Shown piece after piece: positions 1 through 7,234 of a DNA stretch of 7,323 nucleotides. The DNA is taken from the NCBI GenBank assembly GCA_946184215.1, contig CAMHER010000095.1, positions 1 through 7,323 on the forward strand, in the 5' to 3' direction. The notes under the pieces are model-generated. The model was not told the origin of the DNA. It was given only the letters and a program-made list of their open reading frames with translations, and searched no databases. Position 1 is the stretch's first letter; every line of letters begins with the position of its first letter. The position numbers and the translations under genes are program-made. Source of the stretch: an uncultured Clostridia bacterium (lineage in GTDB: Bacteria; Bacillota; Clostridia; Oscillospirales; Oscillospiraceae).

Positions 1-69
1 TTATCACATGACCCTGCGGCTGTCCACTAAAATGCAACAGAAGAGAAGGGAAAAAAGCAAGACTGTGTG

Positions 70-98
70 TTGAGAAACGATGCAGCGGGTGATATAAT
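70..98 (+). promoter_or_regulatory. SigA-type promoter of the uvrB operon
   Basis: A -35 element TTGAGA (70-75) and a perfect -10 TATAAT (93-98) are separated by exactly 17 bases. A TG dinucleotide at 90-91 adds an extended -10 (TGATATAAT). Transcription should start at about 104-106, leaving a leader of only about 25 bases before the uvrB ATG. That leader is too short for a riboswitch or attenuator. No GAAC-N4-GTTC LexA-type operator is visible between 1 and 128, so SOS control is not supported by what can be seen here. The promoter would serve the whole uvrB-polA-rimI-tsaD-radC run, since no later promoter is evident. Confidence 0.82.
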
Positions 99-118
99 AA
101 ATCAAATAAAGTGTTTTT

Positions 119-123
119 GGGAG
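119..123 (+). promoter_or_regulatory. Ribosome binding site that sets the uvrB start
   Basis: GGGAG lies 5 bases before the ATG at 129-131. An in-frame GTG at 111 would extend the protein by six residues (MFLGVC). That start has no purine-rich site upstream and would sit only about six bases from the predicted transcription start. The residues after the ATG ([10 protein letters not shown]) match the usual UvrB N-terminus, so 129 is preferred. Confidence 0.85.
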
Positions 124-128
124 TATGT

Positions 129-2096
129 ATGGATTCTTTCAAGCTCGTTTCTCCTTATCAGCCGACGGGAGATCAGCCGGGTGCAATCGAGGAGCTTGTC
201 GCAGGCGTTCTCAACGGCCTGGATGAGCAGGTGCTGCTCGGAGTGACCGGATCAGGCAAGACCTTCACGATGGCGAATGTTATCGCCAGGGTGAACCGCC
301 CAACGCTTGTCCTGGCGCACAATAAAACACTGGCAGCACAGCTGTGCAGCGAATTCAAGGAGTTCTTTCCGGAAAACGCGGTGGAGTATTATGTCAGCTA
401 TTACGACTATTATCAGCCTGAGGCCTATATTCCCCACACCGATACCTATATTGAGAAGGACGCCTCGACAAACGAGGAGATCGACCGGCTGCGGATCAGC
501 GCCACCTGCTCGCTGCTTGAGCGGCGGGACGTGATCGTGGTTTCCTCCGTCAGCTGTATCTACGGTCTGGGCGAACCGGACGACTTTGCCAACATGACGG
601 TTTCGCTTCGGCCCGGACAGAGCTGGGATATGGGTGAATTGATGCGGCGGCTTGTTGAGATCCGCTATGAGCGAAACGACATTGCTTTTGAAAGAAACAT
701 GTTCCGTGTGCGCGGTGACACAGTTGAAATCTTCCCGGCCTATGCCCACGACAGGGCGATCAGAGTCGAGTTTTTCGGCGATGAGATCGACCGAATCAGC
801 GAGGTAAACGTGGTGAGCGGCGTTCCGATCCGGTATTTGAGCCACGCGGCGATCTACCCGGCCAGCCACTATGTTACCACCAGGGAAAAGCTGGACGCTG
901 CAATTGAGCGGATCAGGAAAGAATGCGACGAGAGAGAGCAGTTTTTCAAGGACCACGACAAGCTGATCGAGGCACAGCGTATTCGCCAGCGCACCGATTA
1001 TGACATTGAAATGATCCAGGAGCTGGGATATTGCAGCGGAATCGAAAACTATTCCCGCGTGATATCCAACCGCGCCCCCGGCAGCGCGCCGATGACGCTG
1101 ATCGACTATTTTCCGAAGGATTTTCTGCTGTTCATTGACGAGAGTCACGTCACAGTCCCGCAGGTGCGGGCCATGTACAACGGTGACCGGGCGAGAAAGG
1201 AAAGCCTGGTGGAATACGGCTTCCGCCTCCCGTCCGCCTTCGACAACCGTCCGTTGAAATTTGACGAGTTCAATGAGAAAATCAATCAGGTAATCTATGT
1301 CTCCGCCACGCCTGCAGAATATGAGCGCGAGCGGTCAGGACAGATCGCCGAGCAGGTCATCCGCCCCACCGGCCTGCTTGATCCCGAAATCTTCGTCCGG
1401 CCGATCGAGGGACAGATCGACGATCTGATCGGAGAGATCAACACCGAGATCGAGAAGCAACAGCGCGTGCTGGTCACAACGCTGACAAAGAAAATGGCGG
1501 AGGAGCTTTCGGCATACTTGCTCAACTCCGGCATTCGATGCCGCTATATGCACAGCGATGTCGGCACGATCGAACGGATGGAGATCATCCGCGACCTTCG
1601 TATGGGCGAATTTGACGTTCTGGTGGGCATCAACCTGCTGCGGGAGGGCCTGGATATCCCGGAGGTGGGCCTTGTCGCCATTCTCGACGCGGATAAGGAA
1701 GGATTCCTACGCAGCGAAACAAGCCTGATCCAGACGGTCGGCCGTGCGGCGCGGAATGCCGAGAGCTATGTAATCATGTACGCTGACAGCATCACGCCCG
1801 CCATGCGCGCCTGCATTGACGAGACGCAGCGCCGCCGGAAAAAGCAGATGGCTTACAATACAGCGCACGGCATCATTCCCAAAACGATTACGAAGGACGT
1901 GCGCGAGCTGCTGGAGATTTCCTCGTCTGCGGCAGTGGGCGATGCGAAAAAGAGCGGCGTGAAGATGACGGAACGCGAGCGCCGTGATCTTATCGCGGAT
2001 CTGGAGAACAAGATGCGCAAGGCGGCCCAGATGCTTGAATATGAGATCGCCGCCCAACTGCGTGACGAGATCATTCGGCTGCGTGGAGAGAAATGA
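129..2096 (+). CDS. uvrB: UvrABC excinuclease subunit B
   Basis: UvrB is the damage-verifying, helicase-like subunit of nucleotide excision repair. It is loaded by UvrA, inserts a beta-hairpin between the DNA strands, and recruits UvrC for dual incision. The product is 655 residues, normal for the family. Visible motifs in order are Walker A GVTGSGKT (38-45), the aromatic beta-hairpin with [10 protein letters not shown] (91-100), DESH motif II (337-340), SATP motif III (392-395), motif [14 protein letters not shown] (from 500), motif [10 protein letters not shown] (535-542), and a C-terminal UVR domain at about 613-655 that binds UvrC and UvrA. No key residue is missing. It is the first gene of the apparent operon, and its stop codon overlaps the polA ribosome binding site. 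uvrA is not adjacent downstream, and nothing further upstream can be seen. Confidence 0.97.
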   Translation: MDSFKLVSPYQPTGDQPGAIEELVAGVLNGLDEQVLLGVTGSGKTFTMANVIARVNRPTLVLAHNKTLAAQLCSEFKEFFPENAVEYYVSYYDYYQPEAYIPHTDTYIEKDASTNEEIDRLRISATCSLLERRDVIVVSSVSCIYGLGEPDDFANMTVSLRPGQSWDMGELMRRLVEIRYERNDIAFERNMFRVRGDTVEIFPAYAHDRAIRVEFFGDEIDRISEVNVVSGVPIRYLSHAAIYPASHYVTTREKLDAAIERIRKECDEREQFFKDHDKLIEAQRIRQRTDYDIEMIQELGYCSGIENYSRVISNRAPGSAPMTLIDYFPKDFLLFIDESHVTVPQVRAMYNGDRARKESLVEYGFRLPSAFDNRPLKFDEFNEKINQVIYVSATPAEYERERSGQIAEQVIRPTGLLDPEIFVRPIEGQIDDLIGEINTEIEKQQRVLVTTLTKKMAEELSAYLLNSGIRCRYMHSDVGTIERMEIIRDLRMGEFDVLVGINLLREGLDIPEVGLVAILDADKEGFLRSETSLIQTVGRAARNAESYVIMYADSITPAMRACIDETQRRRKKQMAYNTAHGIIPKTITKDVRELLEISSSAAVGDAKKSGVKMTERERRDLIADLENKMRKAAQMLEYEIAAQLRDEIIRLRGEK

Positions 2097-2105
2097 GGAA
2101 ACGAT

Positions 2106-4664
2106 ATGAATTTAATGATCCTTGATGGCAACAGCATCGTGAACCGGGCGTTTTACGGCATCCGCCCGCTGACGGCGCCGGACGGAACGCCCACGAATGC
2201 GGTCTATGGTTTTCTGGCGATTCTCAGAAGACTTCTCGATGAGGTGAGGCCAGAGGCACTGTGTGTTGCCTTCGACCTGAAGGATCCGACCTTTCGCCAT
2301 CGTGCGTACGCGGGATATAAGGCACAGCGCAAGCCGATGCCGGAGGATCTGGCCGCGCAGATGCCCCTTCTGAAGGAAGTCCTTGACGCGATGGGCATTC
2401 GACGCTATGAGCTTTCCGGCTATGAGGCGGATGATATTTTGGGTACGGCTGCCTCTGTCTGCGAGCGGGAGGGATGGACCTGCACGGTCGTGACGGGAGA
2501 CAAAGACTCGCTGCAGCTGATCTCCGACAAGACTACGGTCTGCAATGTCAGAACTGTGAAAGGGCAGACAGACACGATCTTTTATACCCCGCAGCGCTTT
2601 GAAGAGGAATACGGCTTTTCCCCCAAAAAAATGGTAGACCTGAAAGCCCTGATGGGCGACAGCTCCGACAATATCCCCGGTGTTCCGGGCATCGGCGAAA
2701 AAACAGCGATGGATCTTGTCCGGCGATATGGATCGCTTGAAAGTATCTATGCAGGACTTGATGGACTCGATATCAAAGAGGGCGTACGCAAAAAGCTTGC
2801 CGAAGGGCGTGAGAGCGCAGAGAGCTCCTTTTGGCTTGCTACGATCTTCCGGGAGGTACCGCTTGCTTTCCGCCCGGAAGAAAACAGCTGGAACGAGAGC
2901 TATACAGACGCGCTTTATCCTCTCTTCAAGAGACTGGGGTTTAACAAGTTTATTGAAAAATGGCATGTCGAGCCGGGGGTTGAGACAGCGCAGAGCGATG
3001 ACGAGAGCCGCGAAACACTCGCGCATGTAGAACTGGCTTCGGAAGAAGAGGCGGAGAGGCTGATCGCCGCGCTTGCAGGCTGCGAAAGGCTTGCTCTTGT
3101 TCCGCTCGACGGCCTTGACAGCGTGGAGATCTGCGACGGAAAAACGGTCTATACAGCCGGCTGGGCCCGCTGCGGCGAAGCCTATAACAAGCTTCTGCGC
3201 GCGGTCACGGGAAAGAAGCTCCTTTCCAGCCATGTAAAAGATCTGATGCGGTTGTTGCTGGATGAAGGGCTGCCAATCGACAACTTCGTCTTTGATGCGG
3301 CTCTCGCCGGTTATCTGATCGACGCAACGGACGGAGACTATTCCGCTGAGCGTCTCAGCGCACGTTTTCTTGGCTTTGCCTGCAGCGGAGCCGAAGCGGC
3401 CTGGCTGCTCTGTGAGCCGCTGGAAAGCAAGCTTCGGGAACTGGACATGGAAAGGCTTTACTACACGGCGGAACTGCCGCTGTGTCGCGTATTGGCGGAA
3501 ATGGAACGTGCCGGCTTCCTTGTTGACCGCAAGGCCCTTTATGAATTCGGCGAGAGTTTGAACGATCAGATCGACGTGCTGCAGCACAGCATCTGGAGCC
3601 ACGCGGGACACGAGTTCAATATCAATTCGCCCAAACAGCTCGGGGAGGTGCTGTTCGACGAACTGATGCTCCCGTCCGGGAAAAAGACCAAAACCGGCTG
3701 GAGCACAAACGCGGACGTGCTGGAAAAGCTGATCGGCAAGCACGACATCATCGGCGAGATCCTGGACTATCGGATGCTCACCAAGCTGAAATCCACGTAT
3801 GCCGAGGGCCTTTTGAAGGTGATTGCGCCGGACGGCAGAATCCACACCAGTTTTCAGATGACCGTTACCGCGACGGGCCGTCTCTCCTCAACAGAACCGA
3901 ATCTGCAGAATATTCCGATCCGCAAATCTCTTGGCGCTCAGATTCGTCGTATGTTTGTCGCCGCTCCAGGCAATATGCTGGTCGACGCGGATTACAGTCA
4001 GATCGAATTACGCCTGTTGGCGCACATCTCCGGCGATATTGCCATGCAGGAGGCTTTCCTGAGTGGAGAGGATTTCCACGCGGTCACAGCCTCAAAGGTT
4101 TTCAACCTTCCGCTTGAGGAGGTCACACCGACCCTGCGCAGCCGGGCAAAGGCCGTTAATTTTGGGATCGTTTACGGGATCTCGGCTTTTTCTCTTGCTC
4201 AGGATATCCATGTTCGTCCCTATGAGGCAAAGGAATATATGGAAGCCTATCTGGAGAAATATCACGGCGTGCGCGACTATATGAAAAACATCGTGGAGAA
4301 GGCCAAGGCAGAGGGCTATGTCTCAACGCTTTACGGACGGCGCCGCGCGCTTCCCGAACTGAAAAGCAGCAATTTCAACACCCGCGCCTTCGGCGAGCGT
4401 GTCGCGCTGAACATGCCGATCCAGGGAACGGCCGCCGATATCATTAAACTCGCCATGGTCAATGTCTCCGACCGCCTGCGCTCTGAGGGGCTGAAGGGCC
4501 GCCTGATCCTGCAGGTTCACGACGAGCTGATCGTCGAGTGCCCGGAAGCGGAAACCGAGCGTGTCAAAGCAATCCTGCGCGAGGAGATGGAGGGCGTTGC
4601 CCGCTTTTCGGTACCGCTGACATGTGAGACAAAGGCAGGAAAAAACTGGGCGGAGGCGCATTGA
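2106..4664 (+). CDS. polA: DNA polymerase I
   Basis: Pol I fills repair gaps and removes RNA primers and displaced flaps. The protein has 852 residues. The 5' nuclease domain occupies about 1-290, with D7, D57, EADD (107-110), TGDKDS (130-135) and the helix-three-turn-helix GDSSDNIPGVPGIGEKTA starting at 184. The polymerase domain fills about 480-852. It has motif A DYSQIELR (catalytic D629, steric-gate E634), the O-helix R678/K682/F686/Y690, and motif C QVHDE (803-807, catalytic D806). Between them, about 300-470 corresponds to the 3'-5' exonuclease fold. The exo I acidic pair is replaced (LVPLDGLDS) and the exo III Tyr/Asp appear lost, so proofreading is probably absent, as in Bacillus-type Pol I. 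The start is supported by AGGAA at 2096-2100, five bases upstream and overlapping the uvrB stop. The reading frame is intact throughout. Confidence 0.98.
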   Translation: MNLMILDGNSIVNRAFYGIRPLTAPDGTPTNAVYGFLAILRRLLDEVRPEALCVAFDLKDPTFRHRAYAGYKAQRKPMPEDLAAQMPLLKEVLDAMGIRRYELSGYEADDILGTAASVCEREGWTCTVVTGDKDSLQLISDKTTVCNVRTVKGQTDTIFYTPQRFEEEYGFSPKKMVDLKALMGDSSDNIPGVPGIGEKTAMDLVRRYGSLESIYAGLDGLDIKEGVRKKLAEGRESAESSFWLATIFREVPLAFRPEENSWNESYTDALYPLFKRLGFNKFIEKWHVEPGVETAQSDDESRETLAHVELASEEEAERLIAALAGCERLALVPLDGLDSVEICDGKTVYTAGWARCGEAYNKLLRAVTGKKLLSSHVKDLMRLLLDEGLPIDNFVFDAALAGYLIDATDGDYSAERLSARFLGFACSGAEAAWLLCEPLESKLRELDMERLYYTAELPLCRVLAEMERAGFLVDRKALYEFGESLNDQIDVLQHSIWSHAGHEFNINSPKQLGEVLFDELMLPSGKKTKTGWSTNADVLEKLIGKHDIIGEILDYRMLTKLKSTYAEGLLKVIAPDGRIHTSFQMTVTATGRLSSTEPNLQNIPIRKSLGAQIRRMFVAAPGNMLVDADYSQIELRLLAHISGDIAMQEAFLSGEDFHAVTASKVFNLPLEEVTPTLRSRAKAVNFGIVYGISAFSLAQDIHVRPYEAKEYMEAYLEKYHGVRDYMKNIVEKAKAEGYVSTLYGRRRALPELKSSNFNTRAFGERVALNMPIQGTAADIIKLAMVNVSDRLRSEGLKGRLILQVHDELIVECPEAETERVKAILREEMEGVARFSVPLTCETKAGKNWAEAH
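4652..4656 (+). promoter_or_regulatory. Widely spaced ribosome binding site of rimI
   Basis: GGAGG lies inside the last codons of polA, 12 bases before the ATG at 4669, which is longer than the usual 5-9. The reading frame is open upstream to an ATG at 4624, but that start would add 15 residues (MRQRQEKTGRRRIET) encoded inside polA, with no better site before it. The residues after ATG 4669 (MNVLIRDAREDD) match a normal GNAT N-terminus. Translation may therefore depend partly on coupling to polA, whose stop lies four bases before this ATG. Confidence 0.6.
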
Positions 4665-4668
4665 GACA

Positions 4669-5124
4669 ATGAACGTTTTGATTCGAGACGCACGAGAGGA
4701 CGATCTGGATGCGCTGGAAGAACTGGAAAGGCTCTGCTTTTCGCTTCCCTGGACACGGGAGCAGCTGATGGGCCAGCTGCCCAATGCGGACCATGAGTTT
4801 CTTCTCGCCGAGTACGATGGCGTTGTGACAGGATATATCGGCATGATGTGCGTGCTCGATGAAGGATATATTTCCAATGTCGCCGTATCGCCGGACTACC
4901 GACGCAGAGGGATCGGCCGCCTGCTCGTGTCGGAAATGCTGAGCCGTGCCGAGAAAAAGAACCTCAGCTTTGCCACGCTTGAGGTGCGCGAGCATAACGA
5001 GAGTGCCATTGCTCTTTACGCTTCTGCCGGCTTCTGCCCGGTCGGAAGGAGAAAAAACTATTACGAGCGACCGCGTGAGGACGCTTTACTGATGACGAAA
5101 ACTTTCAACAAGGAAGAAGGCTAA
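4669..5124 (+). CDS. rimI: Ribosomal protein S18 alanine N-acetyltransferase family (GNAT)
   Basis: This 151-residue protein is a single GNAT acetyltransferase domain. In characterised bacteria RimI transfers acetyl from acetyl-CoA to the N-terminal alanine of ribosomal protein bS18. The acetyl-CoA pyrophosphate loop is RRRGIG (78-83), after the strand with SNVAVSP. E105 (in LEVREHN) and Y117 (in ALYASAGF) have the same spacing as the catalytic Glu103/Tyr115 pair of E. coli RimI. The C-terminal GRRKNYYERPREDALLM segment is typical of RimI rather than of generic GNATs. The gene starts four bases after the polA stop and ends one base before the tsaD start, and rimI beside tsaD is a common bacterial arrangement. 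The family assignment is firm; acetylation of S18 here is inferred from homology and neighbourhood, and other N-terminal substrates are possible. Confidence 0.9.
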   Translation: MNVLIRDAREDDLDALEELERLCFSLPWTREQLMGQLPNADHEFLLAEYDGVVTGYIGMMCVLDEGYISNVAVSPDYRRRGIGRLLVSEMLSRAEKKNLSFATLEVREHNESAIALYASAGFCPVGRRKNYYERPREDALLMTKTFNKEEG

Positions 5125-5125
5125 T

Positions 5126-6151
5126 ATGAAAAATCTTGCGTTTGAGTCCACCTGTGATGAGACGGCTGTTGCCGTCGTGGAGGACGGAAGAAAAATATTG
5201 ACGGATCAGATTTTTTCGCAGGCAGACCTGCATGCCGTATACGGCGGCGTTGTGCCGGAGATCGCCTCTCGCTGCCATGTGGAATCCATTTCTCTTTTGA
5301 CCGAACGGGCACTTTCATCTGCAGGGATCACGAGGAGAGATATCGACGCTGTCGCGGTTTCCTATGCGCCGGGACTGATCGGCGCCGTTCTGGTGGGCGT
5401 CAACTTTGCCAAGGCGGCCGCCATGGCGCTTGGGGTTCCGCTGATTCCGGTCCATCATATTCGAGGCCATATTGCAGCCAACTATCTTGCCTACCCGGAG
5501 CTTGAGCCGCCGTTTCTCTGCCTTGCCATTTCGGGCGGAAACACGCTCCTTGTTGATGTGAAGGACTATACGGACATGGAGATCCTCGGCCAGACGCGCG
5601 ACGATGCGGCAGGGGAGTGCTTTGACAAAACAGCTCGAGTCCTGGGTCTGCCCTATCCCGGAGGAAAGCCCATTGACGCGCTTTCGCAGGGCGGAGACGA
5701 CAGCAAATATATTTTCCCCATCGCGCATGTTGCAGACCATCCGTATGACATGAGCTTTTCCGGACTCAAGACCGCGGTCATCAATCTCGTCCACAATGCC
5801 GAGCAAAAAGGCGAGGAGCTGGATCGCGCGGCTCTTGCGGCCTCGTTCACGAAAGCGGTCAGCGACAGCCTGGTTCCGCGTACGATCGCAGCGGCAAGGG
5901 AAAAAGGGCGGAACAAACTTGTCGTTGCGGGCGGGGTCGCAGCCAATTCCAGGATCCGGGCCGATTTTAAGACTGCAGCCGAGCAGAATGGCCTTTCCCT
6001 TTACGTCCCTCCGCTGCGCCTTTGCGGAGACAACGGGGCAATGATCGGTGCGCAGGGTTATTATGAATATCTGGCGGGCACGCGTGCGCGGAGCGATCTG
6101 AACGCGTATGCCACCATGGATCTCAATGCTTCGTACAGCACTCTTCGCTGA
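5126..6151 (+). CDS. tsaD: tRNA N6-adenosine threonylcarbamoyltransferase
   Basis: TsaD (Kae1/YgjD/Gcp family) transfers threonylcarbamoyl from threonylcarbamoyl-AMP to A37 of tRNAs reading ANN codons, working with TsaB and TsaE in bacteria. The product is 341 residues, close to the 337 of E. coli. Diagnostic features are the N-terminal ESTCDETAVAVV (from 7), metal-binding H111 and H115 within HHIRGH, the nucleotide-fold segment SGGNTLLVDV, DDAAGECFDKTARVLGLPYPGG, GGVAANSRIR, and CGDNGAM with D302 as the third metal ligand. It is complete. The start at 5126 follows AGGAAGAAGG (5111-5120) with five bases between, and only one base separates it from the rimI stop. Old annotations call the family an O-sialoglycoprotein endopeptidase, which is not its established function. 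Neither tsaB nor tsaE lies next to it in this window. Confidence 0.97.
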   Translation: MKNLAFESTCDETAVAVVEDGRKILTDQIFSQADLHAVYGGVVPEIASRCHVESISLLTERALSSAGITRRDIDAVAVSYAPGLIGAVLVGVNFAKAAAMALGVPLIPVHHIRGHIAANYLAYPELEPPFLCLAISGGNTLLVDVKDYTDMEILGQTRDDAAGECFDKTARVLGLPYPGGKPIDALSQGGDDSKYIFPIAHVADHPYDMSFSGLKTAVINLVHNAEQKGEELDRAALAASFTKAVSDSLVPRTIAAAREKGRNKLVVAGGVAANSRIRADFKTAAEQNGLSLYVPPLRLCGDNGAMIGAQGYYEYLAGTRARSDLNAYATMDLNASYSTLR

Positions 6152-6180
6152 TTTTCAGCCATAGAAAGGGAGAAGCGGGC

Positions 6181-6855
6181 ATGGCTTCCGTACATGACGG
6201 TCATCGAGAAAGATTAAAAAAACAGTTTGCCGAGCATGGCGGCGAGGGAATGAATGATATTCAGTTTCTCGAAATGCTGCTGTATTATGTGATCCCACGC
6301 CGGGATACGAACGAACTCTCACATGCGCTGCTGGAGAGATACGGGTCGCTTCGCGGCGTACTGGACGCGCCTGCCGGAGACCTGACAACAGTTCCCGGAA
6401 TAGGCGATCATACAGCCCGGTATTTGGAAACGATCCGTGAGGCACTTCGCCGTTACATAAGCGAGCCGGTGAAGGAAATGCGCTATATCTTTTCCTGCTC
6501 CGATGCAGGAAAGTATTTCGTCCCGATCCTGCAATACGAAACGGTCGAGAAGGTCTATCTCATGTGCCTCAACGGCCGCGGCGCGGTGATCAGCTGCGGC
6601 GAGATCGCGACGGGGACGCTGACGACGGTGAATGTGAGCATCCGCAAAATCGTGGATATCGCCATGCGCGCCCATGCAACCAGCGTTGTGCTTGCCCACA
6701 ATCATCCGGCAGGCTTTGCGCTTCCCTCGACGGAAGACAGGGCTTACACCTTTGAACTGAAGCATGCCCTTGAGTTGATGGACATTCAACTGATGGATCA
6801 TATCCTGGTGGCGGACAGCGATTATGTATCTTTTGCCCAATCCGGATACATTTGA
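6181..6855 (+). CDS. radC: RadC family JAMM/MPN-domain protein
   Basis: This 224-residue protein has the standard RadC layout. It starts with a GHRERLKKQF segment, has a helix-hairpin-helix with VPGIGDHTARYL at about 71-82, and ends in an MPN (JAB-like) domain from about 104 onward. The JAMM metal signature HxHx7Sx2D is intact: H173, H175, S183 and D186 in HNHPAGFALPSTED, with E141 in GEIATGTL as the likely fourth catalytic residue. The fold suggests a zinc-dependent hydrolase that may bind DNA, but no RadC reaction is firmly established, and the original E. coli radC repair phenotype was later attributed to recG. The start is supported by AAAGGGAG (6165-6172), eight bases before the ATG. It is the last gene of the run, 29 bases after tsaD. 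Confidence 0.92.
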   Translation: MASVHDGHRERLKKQFAEHGGEGMNDIQFLEMLLYYVIPRRDTNELSHALLERYGSLRGVLDAPAGDLTTVPGIGDHTARYLETIREALRRYISEPVKEMRYIFSCSDAGKYFVPILQYETVEKVYLMCLNGRGAVISCGEIATGTLTTVNVSIRKIVDIAMRAHATSVVLAHNHPAGFALPSTEDRAYTFELKHALELMDIQLMDHILVADSDYVSFAQSGYI

Positions 6856-6911
6856 GCGAACAAGAAAGAAATAAATATTATGTAAACTTAAAGCCGTTAC
6901 TTTTTTGTAAC

Positions 6912-6940
6912 CGAGATGCGTTTGCGGTTTCGACATTTTT
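6912..6940 (+). terminator. Weak candidate Rho-independent terminator after radC
   Basis: A short imperfect hairpin can be drawn about 57 bases after the radC stop. Bases 6912-6917 (CGAGAT) pair with 6927-6932 (GTTTCG) using two G-T wobbles, with one bulged base and a two-pair extension around a TTTG loop. The sequence ACATTTTT follows at once and gives a modest T tract. The stem is weak, so termination here is plausible rather than demonstrated. It is nevertheless the best such structure between radC and the tRNA promoter. Confidence 0.27.
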
Positions 6941-6984
6941 CGGAAAAAAGCACCAAAAGATATGAAATTCCAGCATTTTTCCTG

Positions 6985-7014
6985 TGTTGAAAAACCTGTT
7001 GAAAATGTTGATAA
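6985..7014 (+). repeat. Three tandem DnaA-box-like 9-mers
   Basis: TGTTGAAAA (6985-6993), TGTTGAAAA (6997-7005) and TGTTGATAA (7006-7014) follow one another on the + strand at offsets of 12 and 9 bases. The third differs by one base from TGTGGATAA, the reverse complement of the DnaA box TTATCCACA; the first two differ by two bases. On the minus strand they read TTATCAACA, TTTTCAACA and TTTTCAACA, a style often seen in clostridial replication-origin regions. A 20-base A/T-only stretch starts 12 bases to the right. DnaA binding is inferred from sequence likeness alone, and in such AT-rich DNA weak matches are easy to find. The adjacency and shared orientation of three copies is the stronger point. 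Confidence 0.5.
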
Positions 7015-7036
7015 CTATTTGCAAACAAATTATATT
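7008..7036 (+). promoter_or_regulatory. Possible second rightward promoter
   Basis: TTGATA (7008-7013) and TATATT (7031-7036) are each one base from the SigA consensus and lie exactly 17 bases apart. The -35 falls inside the third DnaA-box-like repeat, so binding there would compete with RNA polymerase. A transcript would begin near 7043 and run through the 7076-7110 hairpin toward the tRNA without an ORF. The local base composition makes a chance match quite likely. Confidence 0.3.
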
Positions 7037-7044
7037 TTATAATT
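7028..7044. repeat. AT-only inverted repeat
   Basis: AATTATA (7028-7034) and TATAATT (7038-7044) form a perfect seven-pair inverted repeat around TTT, within a run of 20 consecutive A/T bases (7027-7046). It should melt easily and lies beside the DnaA-box-like repeats. On its own it says little, because AT-rich DNA readily forms such repeats. Confidence 0.4.
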
Positions 7045-7075
7045 ATGTAACTCTTTTTATACTTTTCAAATACAG

Positions 7076-7110
7076 GATCGGTTCAAAAAAGTGCAGTTTT
7101 TCAATCGATT
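7076..7110 (+). repeat. Long imperfect intergenic hairpin
   Basis: The arms 7077-7083 (ATCGGTT) and 7103-7109 (AATCGAT) pair with one G-T wobble. After a single C-C mismatch, 7085-7089 (AAAAA) pairs with 7097-7101 (TTTTT) around a seven-base loop, and an outer G-T pair (7076/7110) may extend it. This gives about 12 pairs with one mismatch. No T run follows directly (GACGGCGG comes next), so it does not look like a rightward terminator. It could be a structured leader, a processing site or chance. Confidence 0.4.
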
Positions 7111-7205
7111 GACGGCGGAATTTTTCACAAAGACCGGCATGTATATTTGCTGATCCCGGCAAAAAGTAACACGCCTATACATTCTGTAATTTGTAGATTT
7201 CTTTG

Positions 7206-7234
7206 TTGACTTGCCGCACCATTTATGCTACAAT
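7206..7234 (+). promoter_or_regulatory. Promoter of the tRNA-Thr gene
   Basis: TTGACT (7206-7211) and TACAAT (7229-7234) are 17 bases apart, and TG at 7226-7227 gives an extended -10 (TGCTACAAT). Initiation should fall near 7240-7242, about 22 bases before the mature tRNA 5' end. The bases just after the -10 (ACCGC) form a GC-rich discriminator, as is common for stable-RNA promoters under stringent control. A short dyad CCGC-TT-GCGG (7236-7245) spans the expected start point. Confidence 0.87.

Noticed and set aside
1..30. Possible tail of an upstream + strand gene, reading LSHDPAAVH then TAA at 28-30
   Set aside because: Only nine codons are visible and no family can be recognised from them; frame 2 is also open to 72-74. 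Nothing decides between a real gene end and chance.
252..1148. 298-residue minus-strand open frame inside uvrB
   Set aside because: It overlaps the clearly conserved uvrB frame, has no recognisable domain and no supported start; long antisense frames are common in GC-rich genes.
2625..2631. Run of seven A in polA as a possible slippage or programmed frameshift site
   Set aside because: It is not in the phase of a X-XXY-YYZ slippery heptamer, no stimulatory structure was seen, and the zero frame continues intact through the conserved 5' nuclease.
2112..3845. 577-residue minus-strand open frame inside polA
   Set aside because: Despite its length it lies opposite the polA exonuclease and polymerase domains, which show full family conservation. 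The protein has low-complexity, basic shadow-like composition and no motif.
6896..6911. Perfect small hairpin GTTAC-TTTTTT-GTAAC after radC
   Set aside because: The stem has only five pairs and the T run is in the loop rather than after the stem, so it is not a normal terminator.
7121..7129. TTTTTCACA as a fourth, opposite-strand DnaA box
   Set aside because: It has two mismatches to TTATCCACA, is isolated from the cluster, and such matches are expected by chance in AT-rich sequence.
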